A DNA stretch of 64,000 nucleotides from Lucinisca nassula (taxonomy: Eukaryota; Mollusca; Bivalvia; Lucinida; Lucinidae), in NCBI GenBank assembly GCA_963580285.1, contig OY757023.1, forward strand, positions 93,397,108 to 93,461,107. Direction: 5' to 3'. Shown one piece after another: positions 9,870-21,441 of this stretch. The translations under genes were made by a program, and so were the position numbers. Position 1 is the stretch's first letter, and every line of letters begins with the position of its first letter. The notes below the pieces were generated by a model, which was not told the origin of the DNA, searched no databases, and saw nothing but the letters and a program-made list of their open reading frames with translations.

Positions 9870-9985
9870 TTTTGACGTCACATCAATGTCGGTGCAACGT
9901 CTTAAAGTTTATGCAACGTCACAGCTACGTCGGTGCAACGTCGTGACATTGCACAGACGTTGATTTGACGTTGCCCTAGCGACGT
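9870..9985 (+). repeat. Cluster of GCAACGTC-like motifs
   Basis: 'gcaacgtc' occurs three times exactly between 9893 and 9944, with related 'gacgttg' forms on the other strand near 9956-9974. Confidence 0.6.
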
Positions 9986-9999
9986 GTGCCTGATGGGAT

Positions 10000-10510
10000 G
10001 GTTGTCACGAACGGCGTCATGGCGTTACGCGACACGTCATGACTTTACGTGACAGCAACCATGTGGTAATGTTTACATTTCCAGTGTAAAGTCTAATGTA
10101 AACCTATATAAAACAATTAAGTCCATACTTCCATGAATGATTTTCAGTGACATAAAGACCATGGTTCTCTAAGGGCGTTGGTGACGTCACGCTATAAAAC
10201 TCGCAGAAAAAACAGCGTGCAAATGTTTTTCAGCTTTAAAACTTTGCCCATAAGCAATATTTTCGCCCAGTGATGAGGAGCAAATAATAAAAATAACTGA
10301 ACAATAAACTTACATTTTCTGCCTTTCATGAAAATATGAACGACAGCGAGTCGCTAGCATGGTTTACACGAACGCCTTTGTGGTTCATTTACTTTGCGAG
10401 GGACCCACTGCGTTCATACTTTCTTGAACAGCAGAAAAATAAAATTCTTTTTTTACTTACACATGTGGTCAAGTGATGTTAATGGGAATGGAAACACTTG
10501 ACAGATTTTT
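10000..10510. other. Inverted-repeat spacer, no gene seen
   Basis: AT-rich sequence with no open frame, repeat family or RNA motif that I recognise. Confidence 0.5.
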
Positions 10511-10514
10511 TTCA

Positions 10515-10720
10515 CGATTGTTCAAAGGGAGAACTTTCGGGACTTCCTTTTCTATAAGCCCTGTCCTACTGAAAAAGGGGTCTACTCTTGAAGGGAAGAA
10601 ATGGCTCCTCAGGAGCAAATTCTTTCCTTTAAGTGTTGACCCCTATTGACATGGGAGACAAAATACTTTTGCAGGCGTTGCCTCCCCTGAAAGTGTTCCA
10701 ATTCCCCTTAATGAAATGAC
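10515..10720 (+). repeat. Foldback repeat X, copy 2
   Basis: Same family as 4440-4650 and 31485-31662, with the palindrome around 'ggctcctcaggagcaaattc' and the conserved 'gttgacccctattgacatg'. Confidence 0.7.
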
Positions 10721-10765
10721 GTTAACCGCAAAATAGCAGAGATGTTATATGATAAACATGGTTTG

Positions 10766-11190
10766 CATCATCATCATCAACGGATTTTCTATTAACGTGC
10801 AGGTACAGGGGCAACGTCCACATAAGTGGACCCCCTTCCAGGTAGCTGGCTTGCTGCACGCATGGCAGATGTTACACCAGATCTCCAGGCTTGTCTATCA
10901 TGAGGATCGATAGCAGAGAGCTTCCATTCTCTGCAATCTCTTTCTGTTAGCTGCTTCCAGGTCATCTTGGGCTTTCCTGGCCCCCGCTTTCCACCTACCT
11001 GTATGTCACAGGCAGTCTTGACTGCACCGTTGGAGCGTTCCACATGTCCATACCAGCGAAGCCTTCTCTCTTTCAGGATGAAGTCCAGGTTCTCAATGCC
11101 AAGACGCTCAAGTAACTCACTTGACCTGATGGTGACAGTGTCCTGTGGCTAGACATTGCAGATCTGTCTGATCAATGCCCTGCCATTTCG
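10766..11190 (-). pseudogene. RTE-type non-LTR retrotransposon, C-terminal end, 5' truncated
   Basis: The minus strand encodes the C-terminal tail of an endonuclease-reverse transcriptase of the kind widespread in molluscs. It reads RRLRWYGHVERSN, then GKRGPGKPKMTW, then a basic/Trp-rich tail ending at a stop near 10792. The frame is open from about 11150 down to 10792, and a TAG interrupts it just upstream (about 11148-11150). The stop is followed by a short 3' UTR and a (ATG)n-type tail on the minus strand (cat repeats at 10766-10779), as expected for RTE-clade insertions. All RT catalytic motifs are missing, so it is a dead 5'-truncated copy. It lies inside the spacer of the large inverted repeat. 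RTE is inferred from the tail and the C-terminal motif; a related non-LTR clade is possible. Confidence 0.7.
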
Positions 11191-11309
11191 CTTTGCGCAT
11201 ATGAAAAAAACACGAATCGGAGAATGCAAAAACCCTTTAGGCATGGATCGGCTGAGTTACTATTGTTGCAACTCTAGCCGTTTGTAGTTTTTGCCCTTGT
11301 TGCGCATGA

Positions 11310-11610
11310 TGTGTTTTGTTTGAATTGAGGTTTTAACGTCTCCGTCAACACTATTTAGGTCATTTTGGAGACGCTGCTACCTATTTTGTTGGACATTTAC
11401 GCGAGTAAGAGATGAAATGACATCTACCCTGCCGTCCAGAGGAACAAATAGGGTATAAAAGTATTGGACAGTCCGAGCCGCACCTACTTGCCTGGGTAGG
11501 CTTTCTCCATCTATGTTGCCAGTACTCATGTGCGGTCATTGTTAGCTTTGCGTGGAAGCATCATGCAGCCCAATCTATTTCTCTAAACCCCATTGAGCGG
11601 GAACAAGCGC
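11310..11610 (-). mobile_element. SINE-like family 3, reversed, diverged copy
   Basis: Reads in reverse from 'ttgtttgaattgaggtttta' through 'aacgtctccgtcaacact' to 'cccattgagcgggaac'. It is more diverged than most copies. Confidence 0.7.
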
Positions 11611-11721
11611 AGGGTACATAATGAAGGCATAACTGTCTTCAAAATTGACATTCGGTTAGATAAATCACTGGCATTACGTTTATGAGTTTCGTATTACATG
11701 TATTACGGCGACGTGTCAGCG

Positions 11722-14307
11722 TTCATAAATTGAATGTCAAACGATGTAGATCCTGATCAGAGGAAGAAGTCCTCTGATCTGGATTTACAATGTTTGCAAA
11801 GAAAAGGGTTGTCGTGAACAGCAAACGAAGGGTTAAATGTTCTGAAAAGGGGGCAATCCTTTGGAAGCAAGGACTACAGCATAGAACTGAAAACTATGTA
11901 TTGAACAAGATTTTTCTGGACAAGACTAGCTAGTTTCGGCCAGTTAGGCATCATCATTGACATTCTGCGTTTTGCGAAAATATCACATCCCGGTCGTCTT
12001 CATTTGCATCACAAACACACATCCGTGGGACATAGTGCATTATTTAATACTTCAAACAATGTTTATATATTTAAATCTAAACATAAGACATGTGTGCTCG
12101 TTAGAACCGTCTCATTGAGGCGGTTCTAACGAGTTTCCACAACCTATGTCTTGGATCAGAAATAAAGAAAATAATGATCATCCCCGTAAACCCTAGTTTT
12201 CTCTATATAAAGTGGGGTTTAGGGGGTGTTAACATGATGTATTCTAACTCATAAATGTCTGGGAAGCTCAGCAATGTGTCCAGATAAATATTAGGATATT
12301 TAACGGCATCCTACCGACGGAAAAATATGCACAAAGACCTTTTTGGCATTTATAACCAGAGTCAGATGCCGCGGGACGTATTTTCAAACGATACACACAC
12401 TCAAAGACAAGACATAATAAAAATAAACCGCGACAGAAGAACCCCCTTGGAACGGTCAAGGAAAACAATTTCCCTGGGCTTTAATCGATTTTACGCGGCC
12501 ACAATCCTCCGAAGAAATTGTAAAGTGAAAAAAATAAGAAAATACAAACTGTGCTGTGGCGGGATTCGGAATCACGCTGGCAACTGCAGCCGCGCCTAGC
12601 TATGCAGGAACAACGGTCTAACCCACTGTGCCACTACGCTCCTCAAAAAAGGAGATTTCATGGCACAGTGTTTAGCTCATTTTCCCATTATGACCCGTCA
12701 GAATGAGTTACTAGGTACCCTTGTGCGTTTGCACTAACGGACTTATTTGATGAATACCTGGATCTTATGGATACGGAAGTTTTCAATTATTCACCATATT
12801 TGCATTTACTTGCTGGCTCCCAGCTTGCACATTGTCAATATTAGAAAACCTGATAACCAGACCCCCCCCCCTGACCTTTCAAGGTCAGGGGGGTCTGGGT
12901 ACCTGTTTTTCCAACACTGATAACCTTCAGACTAGGAACCAGCAGATAATGCAAATAAGGTGAATTATATTTGAATTAAGATTTATCAAATTTCAACAGA
13001 CATCCGGACCTGGATCATTGCTGAAACTAGTACTTCCGAGATGAAATAAGAAAGTACAAACTGGGCTGCGGCGCCTATCCATACGGGAACAACGGTCTAT
13101 CCGACTGCGCCACTACGCTCCCCAAAAACGGAATTTTCATGGACAGTGGATAGCTCATTTTTTTCTTCATGTCCCGTCAGATACGGTTACTAAACTCCGT
13201 TCAGAAAATCTGAATCATCGATTTTTTCGTTTCTTGCTTTTAATACACATTTTAGCCCATACAGCACTATGAAAAAGTTTTAGATCTGACCCTCCGCCGA
13301 TTTCTCCAGCAAGTCGTATGCCTCTGTGACAACCAGGAAAGGCTGTGATTATTTGGAGAAACTTGCAAAATCCAAATTTCCTTTCACAAAGACATTTTGA
13401 TAGGTTCGGCACACCCATTTATTCCATATATGGAAGTGGTTACTACTCTTGTAAATTACAAGGGCGTATATGGTTTATTTGCACGATCACTTCATGGGAA
13501 ATCATTAGCTGTGACACCACGTCTGATATCGGTATACTGTTGACAGTACATCACAATTTATAATTTAAACATAAATGGCGTATGAGCTGCAGCAATTCTA
13601 TCAAGAGAGATACGTCGGGCCGGCCAGTTACAAGTACTTGGTGTGATCAAATCCCCCAGCCCCACCCTGACAACAACCGGTGGGCAGCGGCCGAGCCTAG
13701 AAGCAGCCGTCCACCCCGAGCCGTCTCCCGAGAAAGGTACCCTCAAAAGACGGAAAGATGGAATAGAGAAAAAGAAAAAAGAAACTAGAATTGTGTGCAT
13801 AGAACACGGATGTCCACGCCAGATGACATTGGACACAGAAGTGAGTGCTATGTATAGTCTGTGGGAGAAAGAAAAATATTTTTGACCGCACCTTCGAGCC
13901 ACGGACCCGAGTTTTTGCATGCCACATCATCTAACTTTTTGGCCAGGTGATTTTAAAATCCATACAGGAATACGAAAGTTGCTGAGAGGTCTCAAAATGA
14001 CCCTTTTTGATATTTGACCTCTAAAGATGACCTTGGCCTTGGTGGCATCCACCTGGGTCTAGCAAGCCAAAAATTTTCTGAGGATGGTTACTGACTGGAC
14101 ACGGAAAAAGGCCTTTTTTGACATTTGACCTCTAAGTATGACTTTGACCTAGGGGTACCGACATAAGTCTTGCGCGCGACATCGTCTTATGATGGTTTTA
14201 TATATCTGCCATGTAATTATAATTTCCCGGATACGAAACCAATCCCTTTTGAACCTTTGAACTCTAAGAACGACCCCTACCTTGAAAGAACCGCTCTGGG
14301 CCTTGCA
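11722..14307 (-). repeat. Right arm of the 2586-bp inverted repeat
   Basis: Reverse complement of 5855-8440 with constant coordinate sum 20162. Mirrored contents: dispersed repeat Y 11817-11958, MITE 12052-12237, Penelope fragment 12397-12502, SINE-like copies 12527-12657 and 13032-13132, foldback MITE 12787-12972, unique block 13132-13922, tandem 'gaggtcaaat' repeat 13922-14282. The outer flank (14308 on) is unrelated to that of the left arm apart from a nearby shared 'gtcga'. Confidence 0.95.
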
Positions 14308-14309
14308 CA

Positions 14310-14950
14310 GCTGTCGACAATCATCAGATTTTTCTGACTTAACAAAAACAAGTTTAGGGACAACATTTTGTAATTTTATGGTTGTCGAGGCCTGTGCTGG
14401 TATTTAATTTTATATTTCAAACCCCCCCCCCAAAAAAAGCTCGCAAAATGGACGATTTGTGTTACCGAGGGTGTTTTCAGGAACCTTTCCTGCCTTAACT
14501 AAACAAAGAAATCAATTTCAAAACGCAAAGTTATAAAGTTCAATACTTCGTTTGCAAATATACACACCATACATATTTCATTTATGCACTTGAAAAAAAT
14601 CAGAAAAATGCTGGGCCAATTAGGACACTTAGTGAATCAACCCCTTTTAAATACTAGTAACAACAGCCCAAATGAGTAGTATAGGAAAACCTGTATTTAA
14701 AATCATTAAAGCACGTGAGCTTCTATTTCTAATGTTTGAATTTCCTCTTTGTCTGAAAAGAAAATGTGATTGTCCGCACTATTTTGTTGAATCGGAACAC
14801 ACATGGATAAGTTTAAACAGACACAAACCTAGATGTCAGAACACGTTTGCATACACATGAAGGTTGTTTCAACATAGAGCGTGATTTAAGCGCTCGAATT
14901 CTGGACGATTTGCACTGCAGTATATTATTTGACTGTCAAGATATATATTT
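14310..14950. other. AT-rich DNA, nothing recognised
   Basis: Contains a C-run (14423-14432) and short open frames without recognisable similarity. Confidence 0.5.
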
Positions 14951-14955
14951 CAGCA

Positions 14956-15645
14956 ACGTCATCAGAAAATCTGTAAAGTTGTTTGCGGACAACAAAGCTG
15001 CAGACCAGCCTGTACATCAGCGGTCAGTTATAAAATAGAACATTTCTCCTATTATATTAGCACCGCCAAGCGAATGTGTGTCTTCGAGCATTCCGTCATG
15101 ACACATTTTAACTGCGAATGCCCAGCCATTTAGAAGGGCCAGGGATATGGCTTTCTGTCTGAAGGTTCCTCTTGATTCACTGCTTGTATGAGCGAGCAGC
15201 GAAGGTTCTGGCGAGACTGCGCGGATGCGAAGGCTCGCCTGAACCTTCGCTGCTCGCATAGGTGATAAGTACCAAAATCGCTTGACGGGGCCCATATTAT
15301 ATAGACTAGTTTCTATATTTCCAATAAATGGACGCTTACTTATCTCTGTAGCGGAACAGGACGTTTTTTTCTTGCACACCAGACAAGGCAATCCGTGATT
15401 TTACCCGTGGATAGAAATGTATGTTCTCACCCTGGTCTTCCGACCCAAAATCGAATATAATTGCGTGTTTGATAAATTCACTGGTGTATTACGACCTTGT
15501 GTGCGCCGTCGTTAAGGTTGACGTCATGCACGATCCGTGACGTCACTTTACATTCCTGCAGTGTCAACACAATATGGCGGACTTTGGTAACCGAAGTGAC
15601 TGCAGTATTGAAATTCCGCGCTAAGAAATGGAAGGTATGCAAGAA
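14956..15645 (+). repeat. Segmental duplication, first copy
   Basis: Matches 15800-16465 with an offset of about 843-848 bp: 'cgtcatcagaaaatctgtaa', 'cagaccagcctgtacatcag', 'tctctgtagcggaacaggac', 'caatatggcgga' and 'accgaagtgactgcag' recur in order. Identity is roughly 90 percent, with small indels. Confidence 0.85.
15060..15297. mobile_element. Foldback MITE, GCCCCGTCAAGCGA family, copy 2
   Basis: Same structure as copy 1. The element, read as tagcaccgcc...ggggccca, is flanked on both sides by TATTATAT (15051-15058 and 15295-15302). An 8-bp duplication would suggest a hAT-type origin, though the duplicated sequence is simple. Confidence 0.8.
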
Positions 15646-15649
15646 AACG

Positions 15650-15791
15650 AATCTAATATGGATGTGAGGGGTGGATAGAAAAATCCGTCCCTCGGGATCA
15701 CTGTCCGGCATCACTCGGCAAGCCTCATGATGCCGGACAGTGACCCCTGGGACGGATTCTTCCATCCACCCCTCACACCCATATAAGATTC
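15650..15791. repeat. 142-bp near-perfect foldback
   Basis: Two ~64-bp arms (gtgaggggtgga... and ...tccacccctcac) are separated by about 12 bp. It sits exactly between the two copies of the segmental duplication. The open frames across it result from the palindrome. Confidence 0.85.
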
Positions 15792-15799
15792 TCATATCA

Positions 15800-16465
15800 A
15801 CAACGTCATCAGAAAATCTGTAAAGTTGTTTGCGGACAACAAAGCTGCAGACCAGCCTGTACATCAGCGGTCAGTTATAAAATAGAACAGTTCTCTTATT
15901 ATATGAGCCCCGTCAAGCGAATTTGTGTCTTCGAGCATTCCGTCATGACAAATTTTAACTGCGAATGCCCAGCCATTTTGAGGGGCCAGGGATATGGCTT
16001 TCTGTCTGAAGGTTCCTCTTGATTCATTGCTTGTATGAGCGAGCAGCGAAGGTTCTGGCGAGACTGCGCGGATGCGCAGGCTCGCCTGAACCTTCGCTGC
16101 TCGCATAGACGATAAGTACCATAATTGCTTGACGGGGCCCATTTATAGACTAGTTTCTATATTTCCAATAAATGGACTCTTGCTAATCTCTGTAGCGGAA
16201 CAGGACGTTTTTTTTTCTAGCACACCAGACAAGATAATCCGTGACTATACCGGGGGATAGAAATTTATGTTCTGACCCTGGTGTTCCGACCCAAAATCGA
16301 ATATAGTCGCGTGTTTGATAAATGCACCGTGGTTAAGGTTGACGTCACAGCACGTTATGTGACGTCACTAAACATTCCTGCAGTGTCATCACAATATGGC
16401 GGACGCCGGTAACCGAAGTGACTGCAGCATGAAAAATCCGCGCTAAGAAATGTAAGATATGCAAG
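15800..16465 (+). repeat. Segmental duplication, second copy
   Basis: Second copy of 14956-15645, including its own MITE at the same relative place, so the MITE was present before duplication. Confidence 0.85.
15905..16141. mobile_element. Foldback MITE, GCCCCGTCAAGCGA family, copy 3
   Basis: Left end gccccgtcaagcgaat, right end 'gcttgacggggccca', with the same interior palindrome as copies 1 and 2. The right flank has lost 'ta' relative to copy 2. Confidence 0.8.
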
Positions 16466-16469
16466 GTAG

Positions 16470-16825
16470 TGGATGGTTTAGGCTGGACACTAATCTGTTT
16501 CTTGGCTCATGGGGGTTCACTTGTTTTTTTTTTCAGCGGTGTTGCTGACGCCCGAGTGATCTCCAGATGCCTAAAAGTTCTGTAACCGTCGAATCCTCAC
16601 AGCATTTTCGTTGATTATAATTGTTGCTCGTGATGACAAACTGAGGCATGCGAGCCGTACAGCCAAATAAATTGTGTAAACCTTGGCAGAAGATGCGGGT
16701 GAAGGTTGGCCACTGTAAACCCAGTTAAACCGCACCCACTCATCCCACGGCAATTATTACCGGTAGTCTCAAGACGGCATTTTGCCATGTCATTGGTTTT
16801 ATGTTCGGTGCTGTCCATTGTTTAA
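16470..16825. other. No gene recognised
   Basis: Unique-looking sequence with short frames on the minus strand (16571-16818) that show no family resemblance. Confidence 0.4.
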
Positions 16826-16830
16826 ACGTT

Positions 16831-17045
16831 TTAACCTTTTTTGTACCAAATTATATATAGCAGGAGTTCATTTCGAAATTTAGGGGTGTCGGGTTGTGTT
16901 TTCTTCAAAATTGATTAGGAAAATGGCTCAACTTTTGGCAAACAGTGGAGGCCCTGACCAGACGCCGCGTTCTGCGGCGTCTGATCTGGGCCTGCACTGT
17001 TTGCCAGGGTACCCGTTTTTGGGTTTCTGGTACTAAATGGGTTAA
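16831..17045. mobile_element. Foldback MITE, TTAACCCNTTNTGTACCA family
   Basis: Inverted ends 'ttaaccttttttgtacca' and 'tggtactaaatgggttaa'. The central palindrome is 'ttggcaaacagtggaggcc' / 'ggcctgcactgtttgcca' around 'agacgccgc'/'gcggcgtct'. Further copies lie at 22089-22165 (partial) and 22238-22498. Confidence 0.8.
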
Positions 17046-17585
17046 TTTTAACAATTCTATGTGGCCAAATTATTTAGTTCAATTAAGGTAACTGAACAGT
17101 CATAAGCGCTACTAACTCTGCTTAATTTGTCGCCAGTGATTTGGTTGTCTGTTAAGATGTGTTTGTCCATCTTTTCCTTTGATGTTTGGGACAGGATTTG
17201 TTTCTGATTTGTTCAGTCGCTGAAGTATATTTTCCTTATAAGAGCCATCAATAAATCTAAAAGCGCATTGGAGTTATGGCCATCACAAAGTTTCGTCTAC
17301 TGACGGACGGGCTCCAGCCTGATCGCAATATCCCTCGAAACTATTCGGTTTGGGGATTACGAGCATTTTCCCTCTTATCAGTAGATATGCGCTCGTTTTA
17401 TAAGAACGTGAGCTGTTAGTTTTGACAATTATCTCCCTTGCAAATTATTGGACAATCTGCGATTATATCAATTCCCCTCGCACAAATAAGAAACCGTAGA
17501 TTAACAGGCAGTAGTTCAAAATATAGAAATAAATGCCCAGGGAAAGCCACAATCAAAGATTACAGTATACCAATACCACCAAGAG
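17046..17585. other. No gene recognised
   Basis: AT-rich sequence without repeat family or open frame of note. Confidence 0.4.
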
Positions 17586-17587
17586 GC

Positions 17588-17890
17588 TTTGCTTGATTTG
17601 AGGTTTAACGTCCCCGTCAACACTGTAAAGGTCATTTTGGAGACCTTGCTTCCAATTTTGTGGGACTTTTACCTGACATTGAGATGAAAAGACATCTCAA
17701 GCCCTGCCGCCCAATAAAACCAATATGGTTTATAAGCATGGGACGGGCCGACTCGCACCGCTTTGTCTGGGCAGGCTTAGATCCTCTAAGCGGTCTGTCA
17801 GTACTCGTGTGCGGGACGGTTTCAGCTCTGCGTGGAAGCATTATGCAGTCTATCTATTTCTTCAAGCCCCGTTGGTCGGGGGTCGAACAC
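17588..17890 (-). mobile_element. SINE-like family 3, reversed, near full length
   Basis: Runs from 'gatttgaggtttaacgtccc' (reversed tail) to 'ttcttcaagccccgttggtc' (reversed head). It is one of the best-preserved copies in the window. Confidence 0.8.
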
Positions 17891-18299
17891 CAAGAAGAAA
17901 AGTAACGAACGAGGAAAACAGAAAAGACAAAAAGCGAATCACAGCAGCACGGGAAACAGCTCCCTCTTGCCCAAAAGAGGTGATCAAGGGGCAACAGGCA
18001 AACAAAAATAGTTGTCAGAAGACAACATAGCTCGCCTTTGGGGGCCTAAGATAGGTGAGGGCAAGTTATCAAAACTTTTATTTTTGTAAAACAGTCCAAT
18101 AGACTGCAGCAAATGAAAAAGAACCAAAAAGCACCCCTAAGCATCCTGTTTTCAAGCCTTTCCACTGTAGAAAAAAAAATGAAAAAAAAAAAAATCTATA
18201 TTTGATAAAAAAAAGTCTACAAACTTCCAGGTAATAACAAGGCATCACAGACGATACAAATCCCCTCGCGCAAGACAAATTAAAAAAAGCCTAGCCTAG

Positions 18300-19600
18300 C
18301 ATTTGGGTAAAATTACATTATATCCATCAATAAATGTAGGTACTTAAGAGTGATGACAAAGTTTTTCTAAAAATAGCCACAGTGACCTTGACTTTGAGCC
18401 CAAGACCCTGAAAGTTGAACTTCATACCCAACATTTGTATGAAGTTATCTTAAAATCCATCAATAAATGTGGGCACTAATGATCACTTTTTCAAAAAATA
18501 GCCACAGTGACATTGACCTTCAGCCCCTGACCCGGAAAGTCAAAGTCACTCAAGATATTATCATCATCATATCAAACATTTGTGTCAAGTTATATTAAAA
18601 TCCATCAATAAATGATGGCGCAAGAGCGATGACAAAGTTTTTTTTTCTTCTAAAAATAGCCACAGTGACCTTGACCTTCAGTCCCAAACCCTGAAAGTCG
18701 AATTCGCTCAAGATATTATCATTGCCAACATTTGTGGGAAGTTATATTAAAATCTATTCATAAATGTAAGCACTAGGGCAATCACTATTTTTTCTGAAAA
18801 TACCCACAGTGACCTTGACCGCAGACGCTGAAAGTTGAACTCTCTCGTGATATCATGAAACCCAACATTTGTATGAAGTCATCTTTCAATCCATTTATAA
18901 ATGTGGACACTAGAGCACTAAAGCAATGACCAAGTTTTTCTAAAAATAGCCACTGTGGCCTTGACCTTCAGCCCTTACCCTGAAAGTCAAAGTCACTCGA
19001 GACATCATGATACCCAACTATTGTGTGAAGTTATATTAAAATCCATCAATAAATGAAGACGCAAGAGCGATGACAAAGTTTTCCTAAAAATGGCCACAGT
19101 GACCTTCACCTTCAGCCCTGGACCCTGAAAGTCGAAATCGCTCGAGATATCGTCATACCCAACATTTGTGTGAAGTTATATTAAAATGCGTCCATAAATG
19201 TAGGCACTAAAGCGATCACAATTTTTTTTCTAAAAATAGACACAGTGACCTTGACCTTCAGCCCCGGAACCTGAAAGTCGAACTTGTTAGAGATATCATG
19301 ATACCCAACATTTGTCTGAAGTTATATTAAAATCCATCAATAAATTAAGGTGCAAGAGCGATGACATTGTTTTTTTTTTTTCTAAAAATAGCCACAGTGA
19401 CCTTGACCCCGTGACCCAGAAAGTAGTGACCTTGACCTTAAGCCCCGGACCCAGAAAGTCAAAGTCACTCGAGATATCATTATACCCAACATTTGTGTGA
19501 AGTTATATCAGAGAATGCGCTAGAGCGATGACAATGTATTTTTCTAAAAATAGTCACAGTGACCTTGACCTTGAGCCCCAGACCCGCTATGTTTTTAATT
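18300..19600 (+). repeat. Tandem array, ~146-150 bp unit, about 8 copies
   Basis: 'catcaataaatg'-like unit starts occur near 18329, 18458, 18604, 18754, 18894, 19042, 19192 and 19338. Each unit has 'aaaaatagccacagtgacct', 'cctgaaagtcgaa' and 'acccaacatttgtgtgaag'. Reversed units lie at 1-300 and 1205-1380. Confidence 0.9.
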
Positions 19601-19800
19601 GGAAGAAAAAAAAAAAGAGAAAAAAAGTTCCCCCACGGGATTTGAACTCACGCAGCTTGCAGGTAAACTTTAACACAGGGAAGTAAGGGAGGTAATACAG
19701 AGGAAAATATTAACTTCTCAAAAAGTCTAATTTAAGCCAAAAAACCTGTAAAATGAAGTACAATGATAATGTTAAACATTGTTTTAGTTTAGAACAAGAT

Positions 19801-21441
19801 GTGTTTGTGAAACACGAACATGTCCCCGGGCATGGTCATTTTTCATTCAAAATTGCTCACAGTTCAAGATTTTTGTTTGTGTGGGAAGCCCTTGACACAA
19901 GAAACTTACATGTCAAATATGAAAGCTCTATCTTAAACGGTTCAAAAGTTATGAACAATAATATTTTTTTTTCTTTAAAGTAGGTCAAGTTCACGGGTAA
20001 AAAAAAAATTGCATGAATGTAAAGCTCTTGTCACAATGAACCTACATGCCAATATTAAGGCTCTATCTTAAACGGTTCAAAAGTAATGAACAATTTTATT
20101 TTTTCTTTTAAGCAGGTCAAAGGTCAAGGTCATGGTCCTAACATTTTGCATGAATGAAAAGCTCTAATCACAGGGAACCTACATGCCAAATATGAAAGCT
20201 CTATCCCAAACGGTTCGAAAGTTATGACAAAAAATGTTTATTTTTTTAAGTAGGTCAAGGTCACAGGTCAAAATTTTTGCATGACTGTAAAGAGTCTGTC
20301 ACAAGGAAACTACATGCTAAATATGAAGGCTGTATCTCAAACGGTTAAAAAATTATGACCAATGTTAACTTTTTTCTTTATGAAGGTCAAAGGTCAAGGT
20401 CACAGGTCTAAATTTTTTGTGTGAATGTAAAGCTCTTGTCACAAGGAACCTACATGCAAAATGTAAAGGCTCTATCTCAAACCGTTCAAAAGTTATGACA
20501 AAAATGGTATTTTCTATTTTAAGTAGGTCAAAGGTTAAGGTCACAGGTCAAAATTCTTTGCATGAATGCAAAGCTTTTGTCACAAGGAACATACATGCTA
20601 AATATGAAGGCTGTATCTCAAACGGTTTAAAAGTTTTGACCAATGTTAACTTCTTTTATGTAGGTCAAAGGTCAAGGTCACAGGTCAAACTTTTTTGTGT
20701 GAATGTAAAGCTCTTGTCACAAGGAACCTACATGCAAAATATGAAGGCTCTATCCCAAACCGTTCAAAAGTTATGACCAAAATGTTATTTTTTTATTTTA
20801 AGTATGTCAAAGGTCAAGGTCACAGGTCAAATTTTTTTGCAATAGTGTAAAGCTTTTGTCACAAGGAACATACATGCTAAATATGAAAGCTGTATCTCAA
20901 GTGGTTCAAAAGTTATGACCAATGTTATTTTTTTCTTTTAAGTAGGTCAAAGGTCAAGGTCAAGGTCACGGGTCAAATTTTTTTGCATGAATGTGAAGGT
21001 CTTGTCACAAGGAACCTACATGCAAAATATGAAGGCTCTATCTCAAACCGATCAAAAGTTATGACCAAAATGTTATTTTTTTATTTTAAGTAGGTCAAAG
21101 GTCAAGGTCAAGGTCACAGGTCAAATTTATTTGCATGAATGAAAAGCGTTTGTCACAAGGAACATACACGCTTAATATAAAGGCTGTATCTCAAGTGGTT
21201 CAAAAGTTATGACCAATGTTATTTTATTCTTTTAAGTAGGTCAAAGGTCAAGGTCAAGGTCAAATTTTTTTGCATGAATGTGAAGGTCTTGTCACAAGGA
21301 ACCTTCAGGCCAAATATGAAAGCTCTATCTCCAACGGTTCAAAAGTTATGGCCAACGTTAAAGTTGTCCACGTACAAACCAACAAACCCACACACAGACA
21401 GGGCAAAAACAATATGTCCCCGCTATCGCTACCGGGGACAT
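19801..21441 (+). mobile_element. Tandem-array element bounded by atgtccccg / cggggacat
   Basis: The 5' end is a small hairpin (gtgttt-gtg-aaacac, 19801-19815), then atgtccccg. The body is about ten to eleven 140-bp units. The 3' end is a hairpin atgtccccg-ctatcgctac-cggggacat (21414-21441). The same plan is seen in the unrelated element at 48135-49311. Non-coding. Confidence 0.75.
20000..21370 (+). repeat. Tandem array, ~140-bp unit
   Basis: 'tcacaaggaacctacatgc' recurs near 20036, 20168, 20302, 20440, 20580, 20720, 20862, 21006, 21154 and 21294, each followed by 'tatctcaaacggttcaaaag' and 'gtaggtcaaaggtcaaggtc'. Confidence 0.9.

Noticed and set aside
15478..15864. 128-codon minus-strand frame
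   Set aside because: Spans the 142-bp foldback and duplicated non-coding sequence; no domain.
20000..21370. CRISPR-like regular spacing
   Set aside because: The whole 140-bp unit is repeated, with no short repeat plus unique spacer; it is a eukaryotic tandem array.
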